From positions 1 through 20,684 of the forward strand of contig JBNKFQ010000029.1 in NCBI GenBank assembly GCA_050289385.1: a DNA stretch of 20,684 bases, given 5' to 3'. Shown in pieces: positions 6,341 to 14,365 of the stretch. Under the pieces are notes generated by a model. The model worked only from the letters and a program-made list of their open reading frames with translations. It had not been told where the DNA came from and did no database searches. The stretch comes from JBNKFQ01 sp050289385. Its GTDB lineage: Bacteria; Pseudomonadota; Gammaproteobacteria; Pseudomonadales; Porticoccaceae. Within the stretch, counting starts at the first letter, position 1. Every line of letters starts with the position of its first letter. The position numbers and the translations under genes were made by a program.

Positions 6341-6650
6341 CTAAAACAACATTCCTGATCTGCTTTACCCTGTGTGGAATCAGAAATCCCGACCGCTTCG
6401 CCGGGCGAAAGCTGTATTTTGCACCGTATCTGGCTGCCGGCAGGTAAAACCGGGCAGCAATGATATCTGGAATGCGCTGGAGACGCAAAGTCCAAGCACT
6501 ATCCCGTCAAAAAGCCAAAAATGAGGCCTGTGTCACAAAATCGGAGTGTAATAAAGGCTTAACCAGGATGACATCCTATAGTCACAGGACCTCCCTAATA
6601 TGCTGCGCTGTCCGGAGGCATTGATATCAACCATTCAGGAGGCCCACGTC
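6341..6650. other. Non-coding stretch between tRNA-Arg and the small exported protein
   Basis: No convincing gene is seen. It holds the upstream regions of the minus-strand tRNA and the plus-strand small protein. A bulged hairpin, GCTTCGCC / GGCGAAAGC at 6395-6412, is followed on the plus strand by TGTATTTT and looks terminator-like, though no plus-strand gene precedes it. The strong AGGAGG at 6637-6642 belongs to the next gene. No clear -35/-10 pair could be assigned. Confidence 0.5.
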
Positions 6651-6956
6651 ATGGACATGACCAAAGCAGCTATGGCAGTAATCACGATACTAATGATTGG
6701 CGCACCGTTTTGCAGCAGTGCCGCTACAAACCATGTAAACCATAACGCAAGAACTGCAACACAGGTATATGCATCACTTGCGGGCAAAATGAACAGGGAA
6801 CTGCAACTGAGAATAGACGCCAACCTGCAAAGCACTGTCGATTTGGCAAATCGAGATATTCCAGCGACCAGTATAGTTACTACTCGAGTCACTACAGGCA
6901 AAGCTGAAAAAATCGAAGATTTCAGTAACAGCCTGGCAAAGCTGATTGGTGAATGA
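6651..6956 (+). CDS. Small exported hypothetical protein (101 aa)
   Basis: ATG 6651 is preceded by a consensus AGGAGG (6637-6642) at 8 nt, so this start is preferred over the longer open frame from 6600. Residues 1-26 are a signal peptide (hydrophobic AAMAVITILMIGAPF, cleavage near SSAA). The mature protein of about 75 residues is hydrophilic and probably helical (ASLAGKMNRELQLRIDANLQ), ending in FSNSLAKLIGE. It has no cysteines in the mature part. I do not recognise the family. It stands alone between tRNA-Arg and the convergent MetF-like gene. The strong ribosome binding site and signal peptide argue it is real and well translated; a periplasmic role is likely. Confidence 0.75.
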   Translation: MDMTKAAMAVITILMIGAPFCSSAATNHVNHNARTATQVYASLAGKMNRELQLRIDANLQSTVDLANRDIPATSIVTTRVTTGKAEKIEDFSNSLAKLIGE

Positions 6957-7113
6957 TTACCTGTGCTTGATTAGTGCAAACAGACCCTGGCCTGACTCCG
7001 CGTGAGTCAAGCCATGATGTCTGATAATAGTCGATATCGACAATGGGGCCGGAACCGGCCAGTTACCGAACCAGGCCAGCTCTCGAGCTATAAGCCCGAT
7101 ACCCCAATACCAT

Positions 7114-7848
7114 TTACAATATACCCTGCAAATAATCCATGATATTTACTTTGATGGGCATAAAATACAAATTGCTATCCTGTTCACGAACAAACGACAC
7201 CACTGATCTCGCAAACCTCTGATTACCTTCCAGAGTAAAATCATATTCCGGTGGAAAAATTACGTGATTGGTATATTCCCAATAATTTTTGGCTTTTTCA
7301 CCAACCACCGGCGATATGCCCCAGTACACGTCATAGTCAGGCAACAATTCAAACCAGCATTGCAACAAGTGCAATGAAAAAAAAGGTTGTGTGAAAAAGA
7401 CGTCGGCCCCCACGTCAACTTTCTGACGTGTGTATTCCATTTCCTCACGCATACTCTGCCGATACGGGTCAATACCGGCAATCACTGTCTTGGCGGGGTG
7501 ATGTGTTTTTATATAACGAATCACATCCAGGCAACGGGTTGGATAGACACCCCGCCCAAAGCCCTGTGGCAAGTCGCCGGAAACAACCAGCACATCATCC
7601 AAACCTGCAATAGCTTGTTCCAGGGCCTCAGGTTCCCTGAGATTAAAATCAATGGCGCGCAAATGCGGGATATTGCGTCGAAAATACTGACTGGTGTGTC
7701 GACAAGCTTCCCAACTGCGCACAGGCATGCGCAACAAATCAGGAATATTTACCGTATCGAGGAAGGTAAAGACCTGCTTCAGTTGCTGGCACTCATCATC
7801 CAGGTGCTGGTAAGAGCGCGGTACCAGCTCTATAGATATATCGGTCAT
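7114..7848 (-). CDS. Methylenetetrahydrofolate reductase (MetF)-like protein
   Basis: A 244-residue TIM-barrel protein of the MTHFR fold, shorter than the usual 280-300. MetF landmarks are present: E7 in SIELVP (catalytic Glu of the N-terminal strand), D92 in VVSGDLP, Q154 in FFTQPFF, and GISP at 177-180. It may therefore bind FAD and a folate-like C1 carrier. ATG 7848 with an AGAGGG-like site is preferred; a longer frame starts at a TTG. It is the last gene of a minus-strand run, 32 bp after the PQ-loop-like gene, with a flavin reductase-like gene two genes upstream. The divergence suggests a paralog rather than the housekeeping metF, perhaps working in a demethylation or C1 pathway. Confidence 0.78.
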   Translation of the reverse strand: MTDISIELVPRSYQHLDDECQQLKQVFTFLDTVNIPDLLRMPVRSWEACRHTSQYFRRNIPHLRAIDFNLREPEALEQAIAGLDDVLVVSGDLPQGFGRGVYPTRCLDVIRYIKTHHPAKTVIAGIDPYRQSMREEMEYTRQKVDVGADVFFTQPFFSLHLLQCWFELLPDYDVYWGISPVVGEKAKNYWEYTNHVIFPPEYDFTLEGNQRFARSVVSFVREQDSNLYFMPIKVNIMDYLQGIL

Positions 7849-7880
7849 CAGCCGCCCTCTCTGGAAATGTCCCAATCATA

Positions 7881-8168
7881 TCAACCGTGTTCCAAAACCT
7901 TTTCAGCTTTTTTTAAACGCATGGCAGTAAGAGCGACGGCGATATTCAGCACGGCAGTGCCGAGGAATGCCAAAATCGCAGGCACTTCAAAATATTTTTC
8001 GGCATAAACATACAAACAAAGATTGGCCGCAGCAAACATCCACCAGGCGACAACACTCACGCCGTGGGCATGACCACGTTTTAACAGCACCATTAACTGC
8101 ACTAATGCTGCACCGGGAAAGATTATGGCGGGGATTACACCAGCCGCTGATACAACCGATTCCATCAT
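7881..8168 (-). CDS. SemiSWEET/PQ-loop-like three-helix membrane protein
   Basis: A 95-residue, very hydrophobic protein with three predicted helices at about 5-28, 38-56 and 62-86. The spacing, the loop KRGHAHGVSVVAWW after helix 1, and the small Gly/Ala-rich first helix resemble the half-transporters of the SemiSWEET/PQ-loop group, which dimerise to move sugars or other small molecules. The signature Pro-Gln is not intact (VQ near residue 23). Start ATG 8168 has GAGGTG about 7 nt upstream; the next codon is also ATG. It lies 36 bp after the flavin reductase-like gene and 32 bp before the MetF-like gene, so it is probably in the same operon. Substrate unknown. Confidence 0.65.
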   Translation of the reverse strand: MMESVVSAAGVIPAIIFPGAALVQLMVLLKRGHAHGVSVVAWWMFAAANLCLYVYAEKYFEVPAILAFLGTAVLNIAVALTAMRLKKAEKVLEHG

Positions 8169-8204
8169 GGGGTCACCTCACTGAAGTCCGTAATCTGAAA
8201 GCTT

Positions 8205-8834
8205 CTATTTGGGGCGAGGGATATCAAGAATCTGCCCCAGCACACCATATTCACTGCTGCCCAAACGGGCCAGAGGGTCAATCGCAGCCGCATTCAGCTT
8301 GCGCCGCCCGTTGGCGTCTGTAACAACCACTGCTTCATCCACATAAAGGGTTTTAATCTCACCAAAAATCAATGTGTGCGGACCATTACCAATGTGCTGG
8401 ACCTGGTATAACTCGCAAGCGTAGGCCAGGCGGCAATCGGCCAACCTGGGCAAATCAAAACCCTGGAATTCGACAAGTTTCAAACCCACCCGGTCCAGTT
8501 CCGAATCACCGTGCGCGAGAGTACGCGAGGTTTCTGTAACCATGGCGGCTTGTTCGCGATGTGGGATATGCACAACAAATTGCTTTCGCTCCCCAATATT
8601 AACCGCTGTGTCTTTATCGTCTCCGTTGGGTTTGTGACCGATAGAAATCATCAGCAGTGGTGGATCAGAACAAATCGCATTGAAATAGGAAAACGGTGCG
8701 AGGTTGTAGCTATTCTTGTCAGTATTCGCGTCCCCATTATCAGAAAGCACCCAGGCAATGGGGCGCGGTAATACACTCTGAGTCATGGTGAAATAACGCT
8801 GGCTTGGGGTTTCTGCAGTAAAGTCGATATACAT
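8205..8834 (-). CDS. Flavin reductase-like protein (FMN-binding split barrel)
   Basis: A 209-residue protein of the flavin reductase-like domain family. The N-terminal segment (LPRPIAWVLS at 22-31, then NSYNLAPFSYFNAICSDPPLLMIS) is the FMN-binding part of the split barrel; KDTAVNIGERKQFVVHI (74-90) and the GHF-like middle follow. Members reduce FMN or FAD with NAD(P)H for partner monooxygenases, or act as flavoproteins themselves. Start ATG 8834 lies 14 bp after the lipoprotein stop, with a weak ribosome binding site, so translation may depend on the upstream gene. It is a candidate partner for the flavin-using MetF-like protein of the same run; that link is inferred from position only. Confidence 0.87.
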   Translation of the reverse strand: MYIDFTAETPSQRYFTMTQSVLPRPIAWVLSDNGDANTDKNSYNLAPFSYFNAICSDPPLLMISIGHKPNGDDKDTAVNIGERKQFVVHIPHREQAAMVTETSRTLAHGDSELDRVGLKLVEFQGFDLPRLADCRLAYACELYQVQHIGNGPHTLIFGEIKTLYVDEAVVVTDANGRRKLNAAAIDPLARLGSSEYGVLGQILDIPRPK

Positions 8835-8848
8835 TTGTTATTCTTTCG

Positions 8849-9517
8849 TTATTCTCTGGAGGTTTCCCGATCAAACACCGGCGTTTCCAACTGATTGTAT
8901 TCAGCCTCTCTCGCCGCCTTCAGTTGATTTAACTGATTTATTTTTGCCTCCAGCTCAGTAATCTCGCGCTGGTAATCATAAATACTGCGTGGCAACCCGG
9001 TACGGCTGTATTGATCACTCCTGTTGCGAGTCGTCCCTCGCAGCTCGATATCACGCATGTCGTTACGCAAGGATTTGAGTCTGGATTCAGCAGTGTTGAT
9101 CTGTGAGCGGTAGTGGCTAATCTCTTTGAGAATTACATAGTGCTCGCGGCCAAGCTGGTAACCGTCCAGAAAATCCTGTTCCGGCTCACCTTTCGGGCAT
9201 GCGCCGTTATAATCATCGCCATCCCGACCTACTTCAAACCCCCTGGCCTCAGTGCAATACACCCTGGTTCCCTCCAGGTATCCGACCTTGTAAGCTTCGT
9301 CATCCGGCACAATTCCGTGCCTGGCACAGGCATTGCGGTGTTCGTCGATCTGCGACGGCAATTGCCCGGACACGCCATCCTCGTAACCAATTGCACGCCA
9401 GTCGCCATCCACGCACGCCGTTTTATCGAGAGAAGAACAACCGGCAAGCAATGCCAGTAAAATAGCGGATACCACCCATGTTTTAACTACACCATTTTTT
9501 ACGTTGCTGAAAGGCAT
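8849..9517 (-). CDS. DUF2799-type outer lipoprotein
   Basis: A 222-residue predicted lipoprotein. The signal peptide ends in LLAGC (C27), and the mature part opens with SSLDKTACVDGDWRAIGYED. The central region has repeated G-Y/F-x-x-G motifs (GYEDG, GYLEG, GFEVG, GYQLG), as in DUF2799 proteins. The C-terminal half (about 140-215) is a long coiled-coil segment with many Leu, Glu and Arg residues. ATG 9517 follows AAGGAG at 7 nt; an upstream in-frame start adds a tail before the signal peptide and is unlikely. First gene of the minus-strand run, 14 bp before the flavin reductase-like gene. Function unknown; probably anchored in the outer membrane. Confidence 0.82.
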   Translation of the reverse strand: MPFSNVKNGVVKTWVVSAILLALLAGCSSLDKTACVDGDWRAIGYEDGVSGQLPSQIDEHRNACARHGIVPDDEAYKVGYLEGTRVYCTEARGFEVGRDGDDYNGACPKGEPEQDFLDGYQLGREHYVILKEISHYRSQINTAESRLKSLRNDMRDIELRGTTRNRSDQYSRTGLPRSIYDYQREITELEAKINQLNQLKAAREAEYNQLETPVFDRETSRE

Positions 9518-9623
9518 CTTTTTGCTCCTTGTTCCCAACGTATCAGGACCTGCCTGCACTATTCATTCTAGTGTAGACCGGCCCTTGAGTGTATGCCCAT
9601 TTACCTGGTGGAGTGCGCAAAAT

Positions 9624-10904
9624 CTATCGGGCGGCTCTGTTACCTCCGCGCCGTCTGGATGGACTCCGACGCGCACAATTGGCCTCATTAGCTCTTGATC
9701 CGCCTGGGCGCCTGTCGTTGCGCCTGCCCCGCGGTGGTGGCTCTGGTCGCGCAGCCATTTCTTCTGGTGTTTCCTGGGCAAACCCTGCAATCTGCTGCAT
9801 GGGAATACGGTTATTCAGCAAGCGTTCAATGCCTTTTAACAGCTTGTTCTCATCGGCAGACACCAGTGAGACGGCTTGCCCGTCAGATCCTGCCCGCCCG
9901 GTGCGGCCAATGCGGTGTACGTAATCTTCCGGCACATTGGGCAACTCGTAGTTCACCACATGGGGCAATTTGTCGATGTCAATGCCGCGGGCTGCAATAT
10001 CGGTGGCTACCAGAGTACGAACATTACCTGACTTGAAATCCGCCAGCGCTTTGGTGCGAGCACCCTGACTTTTATTGCCGTGAATGGCCGTCGCGCTAAT
10101 ACCATCAGTCTCCAGTTGTTTGGCCAGACGGTTGGCGCCGTGCTTGGTGCGGGTAAACACCAGCACCTGATGCCAGTTGCCCTCGCCGATCAGCTGAGAC
10201 AACAACGCGCGCTTCTGCTTTTGTGCCACCGGGTACACCTGCTGGCTCACCGATTCCACTGCGGTATTGCGGCGCGCTACCTCAATCTCTGCCGGACGGG
10301 TCAAAATGCCATCGGCAAGACGCCTGATTTCATCGGAATAGGTAGCCGAAAACAGCAGATTCTGACGTTTGGCCGGCAATAGCTTCATCACCCGTTTAAT
10401 GTCGTGGATAAAGCCCATGTCCAACATACGGTCGGCCTCGTCAAGCACCAGGATTTCCACACCGGACAAATCTATGGTGCGCTGACCAGCGTGGTCCAGC
10501 AAGCGTCCCGGCGTGGCTACCAGAATATCGACACCGCGACGCAACCTGTCAATTTGCGGGTTGATGCTCACCCCACCAAATATCACTTGCGAGCGCAAAG
10601 GCAAGTATTTGCCGTAACTGGTGACACTTTCGCCTATCTGGGCTGCCAGCTCACGGGTCGGCGTGAGCACCAGCGCGCGCGGACGTGAGCTTTTGCGCGA
10701 ACTGCCGCGCTGGCTCAATAGCTCTAGTATCGGCAGCGTAAAGCCAGCCGTTTTGCCAGTGCCGGTCTGCGCACCGGCGAGTACATCGCGGCCTTGCAGC
10801 ACAACGGGAATGGCCCTGCTCTGAATAGCGGTGGGTTTGGTGTAGCCCTGCGCAGCAATAGCACGCAGCAATTCGGCACCAAGGCCGAGTTGGTCAAAAG
10901 ACAT
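9624..10904 (-). CDS. rhlE: ATP-dependent RNA helicase RhlE-like (DEAD box)
   Basis: A 426-residue DEAD-box helicase. The Q motif region (GYTKPTAIQ, about 20-28), Walker A AQTGTGKT (45-52), PTRELA (82-87), DEAD (155-158), SAT (186-188) and HRIGRTGR are intact. The C-terminal tail of about 40 residues is rich in Arg, Pro and Gly, as in RhlE, and probably binds RNA. It unwinds RNA in ribosome assembly and cold adaptation. ATG 10904 has AGGA about 7 nt upstream. It precedes the DUF2799 lipoprotein by 106 bp, so is likely its own unit. Choice of RhlE over other DEAD-box helicases rests on length, domain ends and the MSFDQLGL start. Confidence 0.92.
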   Translation of the reverse strand: MSFDQLGLGAELLRAIAAQGYTKPTAIQSRAIPVVLQGRDVLAGAQTGTGKTAGFTLPILELLSQRGSSRKSSRPRALVLTPTRELAAQIGESVTSYGKYLPLRSQVIFGGVSINPQIDRLRRGVDILVATPGRLLDHAGQRTIDLSGVEILVLDEADRMLDMGFIHDIKRVMKLLPAKRQNLLFSATYSDEIRRLADGILTRPAEIEVARRNTAVESVSQQVYPVAQKQKRALLSQLIGEGNWHQVLVFTRTKHGANRLAKQLETDGISATAIHGNKSQGARTKALADFKSGNVRTLVATDIAARGIDIDKLPHVVNYELPNVPEDYVHRIGRTGRAGSDGQAVSLVSADENKLLKGIERLLNNRIPMQQIAGFAQETPEEMAARPEPPPRGRRNDRRPGGSRANEANCARRSPSRRRGGNRAAR

Positions 10905-11219
10905 AAAATTTCCTAATGGTCAGGGGGTAGCCAGCTCCAGATCCGGAGGCCGGTCCAGGCAATACAGTAGATCGTTCAGGTGATTATCAACATGACGACG
11001 GGAGCGCCGACCGGTTGGCGCTATACGAAACTGGCGCAGAGCATACACCTGATAGCTGCAAAAGGAAAGCAATAGCCTTCCCCGTATACAGGCAAGAGTG
11101 ATAGCATGGCATCTGCGTATTGCACCATCAGTCAATGTTTGCCCCCACTAACTCACGGCAAGATCCCTTCTCTGGAGCAGACCAGTAAACCACCTGACTA
11201 AAAAAACTACGAGGTGAAA
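10905..11219. other. Divergent leader region of rhlE and the amidohydrolase
   Basis: About 315 bp with no convincing gene. It holds the minus-strand leader of rhlE and the plus-strand leader of the amidohydrolase (GAGG at 11211-11214). A 71-residue minus-strand frame ending at 10920 has only a TTG start and no ribosome binding site, so I do not call it. The A-rich tract around 11199-11207 precedes the amidohydrolase. The long rhlE leader would fit a cold-responsive mRNA but that is inference. Confidence 0.45.
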
Positions 11220-12601
11220 ATGAAACGTCAACAAATCCTGCTCAACAAAAAAATGCTAACCACCCTGTTTGGGTTGATAGCGCTGTTTTGTTACCAGTTG
11301 GCTATTGCCTCACCATCAAACGGCATGACAGCCTTCGTTAACGTGGATGTAGTTCCCATGGACGGTGACCGCGTTCTGCGCGATTACACCGTTGTGATTA
11401 ATGGTCAACGCATCACAGATATTGGGCCGGCTGGAGAGGTCGTGGTCCCGGCCACTGCCAAACAGATAAAGGCTCGGGGTAAATACCTGATGCCCGGGCT
11501 GGCGGAAATGCATGGCCACATTTATGTACCGGAAGGCGACGCCCACGCTGACATTGTCGAGGCCATGATGTTTCTCTACGTTGCCAACGGCGTTACCACG
11601 GTTCGCGGCATGTTTGGTTTACCAGGCCAACAGGAGCTGAAGGCGAGAACCAACAGCGGCGAGTTAATCGGACCGTCCCTCTATCTTGCCGCCCCTCCCT
11701 CAATGGTAATTCTGTGAATTCACCAGAACATGGCGCCAGGCTGGTGCACCAATATAAAAAAGACGGGTGGGACTTATTAAAAATACACCCGGGCCTTACA
11801 CTCGAAGAATATGCAGCCATAGCAACTACCGGCGCCAAAGTGGGCCTTCGCCTGGCCGGACACATTCCCGCCGATGTCGGCCTCAGGCAAGCACTTGCCA
11901 TGGGGCAACAGACTATCGACCACCTGGACGGGTACCTGGATTACCTGCAAGCGGCTAATGGCCCAATTGATTCTGATCGGCTAAAACAGGTGGTTGCCCT
12001 GACCAAGGGTGCTGGTGCCTGGGTGGTTCCGACCATGGCTCTTTGGGAATCTGTCGCACTTGGCATGGGTGACCTGGATACTATGCGCAATTACCCGGAA
12101 TTAAAGTACTGGCCATCCGCCACAAAATTTCAGGGTATGGAAGGTACTGATGGCTGGGCAGAACGGTTCCGAAAAACCGTGGCCAGTGTGAAAGATAAAA
12201 AGGACGAAAACGCCTGGCGTCATAAAAATCGTCGTCAACTGCTTAAAGCACTGGCCGATGGTGGTGCGGGAATTTTAATGGGCACCGACTCACCCCAATT
12301 ATTTAGCGTACCCGGTTTTTCCCTGCATCGGGAAATGCAGGTAATGGCGGATTCTGGTATGACGCCCTTTCAAATTCTGAAATCAGGCACAACAAATGTT
12401 GGTGAATATTTTCAATCACATGATTCATTTGGCCAGATTGCCGTTGGCAGGCGCGCAGATTTAATTCTCACCAACACTAATCCTTTACAAGACGTTGCCA
12501 ACGTAGCGGATCGCGCTGGTGTTATGGTGCGTGGACAATGGCTGCCTGAAACAGCAATTCAACAACGCCTGGCCCAAATATCAAAACAATTTGGCCATTA
12601 A
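11220..12601 (+). pseudogene. Exported metal-dependent amidohydrolase, broken by a one-base frameshift
   Basis: Two overlapping frames together make one exported amidohydrolase. The first runs from ATG 11220 (GAGG 5 nt upstream) to a TGA at 11717: signal peptide, then HGH metal ligands (98 and 100). The second frame (11714-12601) supplies the rest: carboxylated-Lys candidate in LLKIHPGL, HIPAD, IDHLDG and MGTDSP. Around 11700 the expected reading is ...LAAPPS-NGNSVNSPEH; the second frame encodes NGNSVNSP through the first frame's stop. One base is missing at about 11695-11702, in a C-rich stretch (CCGCCCCTCCCTC). All metal ligands are present across the two halves, so damage is recent, or the base is a sequencing error. 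No classical slippery heptamer is visible. Likely substrates are peptide-like or cyclic amides. Confidence 0.82.
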
Positions 12602-12662
12602 ACTTTTCCAATTCCCGACAATTTACATACTTCATCTATTTTGATATCAAAGGAATTTGACA

Positions 12663-13967
12663 ATGACTTTAAAAAAACTGGCGGTCGCCACCCTTTCCTC
12701 TTTGGCAATAGCCATTACGACGCTGGCCACCTCGCTGGCACATGCCGAGGATTACATTATTCACGCCGGTCGCATGATAGATGGTGTTTCCAATACAGCA
12801 CGCGAGTCAGTTTCCGTACTTGTGTCAGGAGACAAAATACGCACCATCAAATCTGGATTTGTAACACCCGAGAGCAACCAAAAGGTCGTGGACCTTAAAA
12901 ACTCTACTTTGATGCCCGGCTTGATGGATATGCACACACATGTGGATGCCAATATTACCCCGGAAAGTTATACCGAAGGTTTTTTTAAAGATCCCACCGA
13001 CTTTGCGCTGCGCGCTACGCAATACACTCGGGCGACGCTGCGCGCTGGCTTCACTACCGTACGTAATTTGGGTGGCAGTGTCAGTATGGAGCTGCGCGAC
13101 GCCATTAATGCCGGTTACATAGAAGGGCCTCGTATCTTTGCGGCTGGCACAGCTATTGCCACTACGGGCGGCCACGCTGACCCCACCAACGGGCTCAATC
13201 GGGAGTTGAGCTATCTGATGGGCGACCCGGGGCCCAAAGAGGGCGTTATCAGCGGCCCAATTGAAGCCCGCAGAGCCATTCGCCAACGTTACAAAGATGG
13301 TTCCGACGTAATTAAACTGACAGTAACTGGCGGTGTGCTCAGTCTTGCGAAAAGCGGTGATAACCCGCAATTTATGGCCGATGAACTGGAAGCCATAATG
13401 GAGACAGCTCGCGACTATGGTTTTGTGGTAGCGGTACATGCCCATGGTGCAGAAGGTATGAGGCGGGCAGTGGAAGCAGGCGTCGATTCTGTTGAACACG
13501 GTACTTACATGACCAAAGACATTATGAAGCTGATGAAGAAAAAAGGCACATACTATGTACCTACCATCAGTGCCGGAAAGTGGGTTGAAGAGCACGCCGA
13601 TGGCTACCCGGCAATTATTCAACCCAAGGCGCGTGCTGTCGGACCAAAGATTCAGTCTACCTTTGCCGAAGCTTACAAAAGCGGAGTAAAAATTGCCTTT
13701 GGTTCCGACTCGGGAGTGTTCCCCCACGGGTTAAACGGGATGGAATTCGTTTATATGGTTGAGGCGGGAATGCCGCCGATGGAAGCCATACAATCTGCCA
13801 CTATGACTGCTGCAAAACTGTTGCGCATTGATGACACACTGGGTTCAGTGGAAAGCGGAAAAATTGCCGATCTGGTGGCGGTAAAGGGCAATCCCCTGGA
13901 GAATATCGAATTAATGAAGCAGGTAAGTTTTGTGATGAAGGAAGGGATTATTTATAAACAGGACTAA
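12663..13967 (+). CDS. Exported metal-dependent amidohydrolase (Xaa-Pro/Xaa-Lys dipeptidase-like)
   Basis: A 434-residue amidohydrolase superfamily enzyme. The signal peptide covers residues 1-28 (cleavage near AHA|ED). Metal ligands are intact: H91 and H93 in MDMHTHVD, K218 in VIKLTVTGG, H259/H261 in VHAHG, H279 in SVEHGTY, and D349 in FGSDSG. It belongs to the group near prolidase-like and Xaa-Lys/Arg carboxypeptidase amidohydrolases (and imidazolonepropionase-like proteins), so it probably cleaves dipeptides or cyclic amides in the periplasm with a two-metal centre. ATG 12663 follows AGGA (12651-12654) at 8 nt; a TTG at 12657 is less likely. It lies 61 bp after the broken amidohydrolase and may share its transcript; they are divergent paralogs. 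Confidence 0.88.
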   Translation: MTLKKLAVATLSSLAIAITTLATSLAHAEDYIIHAGRMIDGVSNTARESVSVLVSGDKIRTIKSGFVTPESNQKVVDLKNSTLMPGLMDMHTHVDANITPESYTEGFFKDPTDFALRATQYTRATLRAGFTTVRNLGGSVSMELRDAINAGYIEGPRIFAAGTAIATTGGHADPTNGLNRELSYLMGDPGPKEGVISGPIEARRAIRQRYKDGSDVIKLTVTGGVLSLAKSGDNPQFMADELEAIMETARDYGFVVAVHAHGAEGMRRAVEAGVDSVEHGTYMTKDIMKLMKKKGTYYVPTISAGKWVEEHADGYPAIIQPKARAVGPKIQSTFAEAYKSGVKIAFGSDSGVFPHGLNGMEFVYMVEAGMPPMEAIQSATMTAAKLLRIDDTLGSVESGKIADLVAVKGNPLENIELMKQVSFVMKEGIIYKQD

Positions 13968-14365
13968 ATGATAAATTTGTAATAACGAATACAAAAGTAC
14001 ATTGATCAAAAAATCTTTCTTACAAAATTGTTCGTCCCGGCGCCTGATACCGGGGCGAACTGGACTGAACCGGGGGTGTCGGAAACAGGGGGTGATTTGC
14101 AAGCCGGATTAAGGTACGATCCAGCCTGTCCGTGGTTAACACACTCCGCAATTAACCGCCGGCGTTCAAGGAAATTTGCTCAATACCCCGAAAGAACCGG
14201 TGGGGTACAGGGTAATCAAGTACAAATATTGCCTGTTACTCCCCAACGTTCCGGTTGTTTTCCCCTGACTTCAATTGCTTGCCCATATTTGGCTTGATTG
14301 TCACTGAAGTGCAAAACCTTGCTGTTGAAGCACGGGTAATTTTGATCCCCCTGGAGGAAACTCAC
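13968..14365. other. Intergenic region upstream of the S9 peptidase, with two hairpins
   Basis: About 400 bp without a convincing gene; frames here lack a ribosome binding site. TTCGTCCCGG / CCGGGGCGAA at 14031-14059 forms a ten-pair hairpin (one G-T pair), 64 bp after the amidohydrolase, a possible terminator without a T-run. A second, smaller one is TACCCC / GGGGTA at 14184-14207. The rest is the leader of the peptidase gene. I cannot assign promoter boxes. Confidence 0.5.

Noticed and set aside
10920..11135. 71-residue minus-strand frame directly upstream of rhlE
   Set aside because: It has a TTG start, no ribosome binding site, and no recognisable fold; it is treated as leader sequence.
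11690..11720. Programmed ribosomal frameshift as an explanation for the split amidohydrolase
   Set aside because: No X XXY YYZ slippery heptamer or following structure is visible; a missing base is simpler.
14028..14297. 89-residue plus-strand frame before the S9 peptidase
   Set aside because: It is low in recognisable protein character, overlaps two hairpins, and has no usable ribosome binding site.
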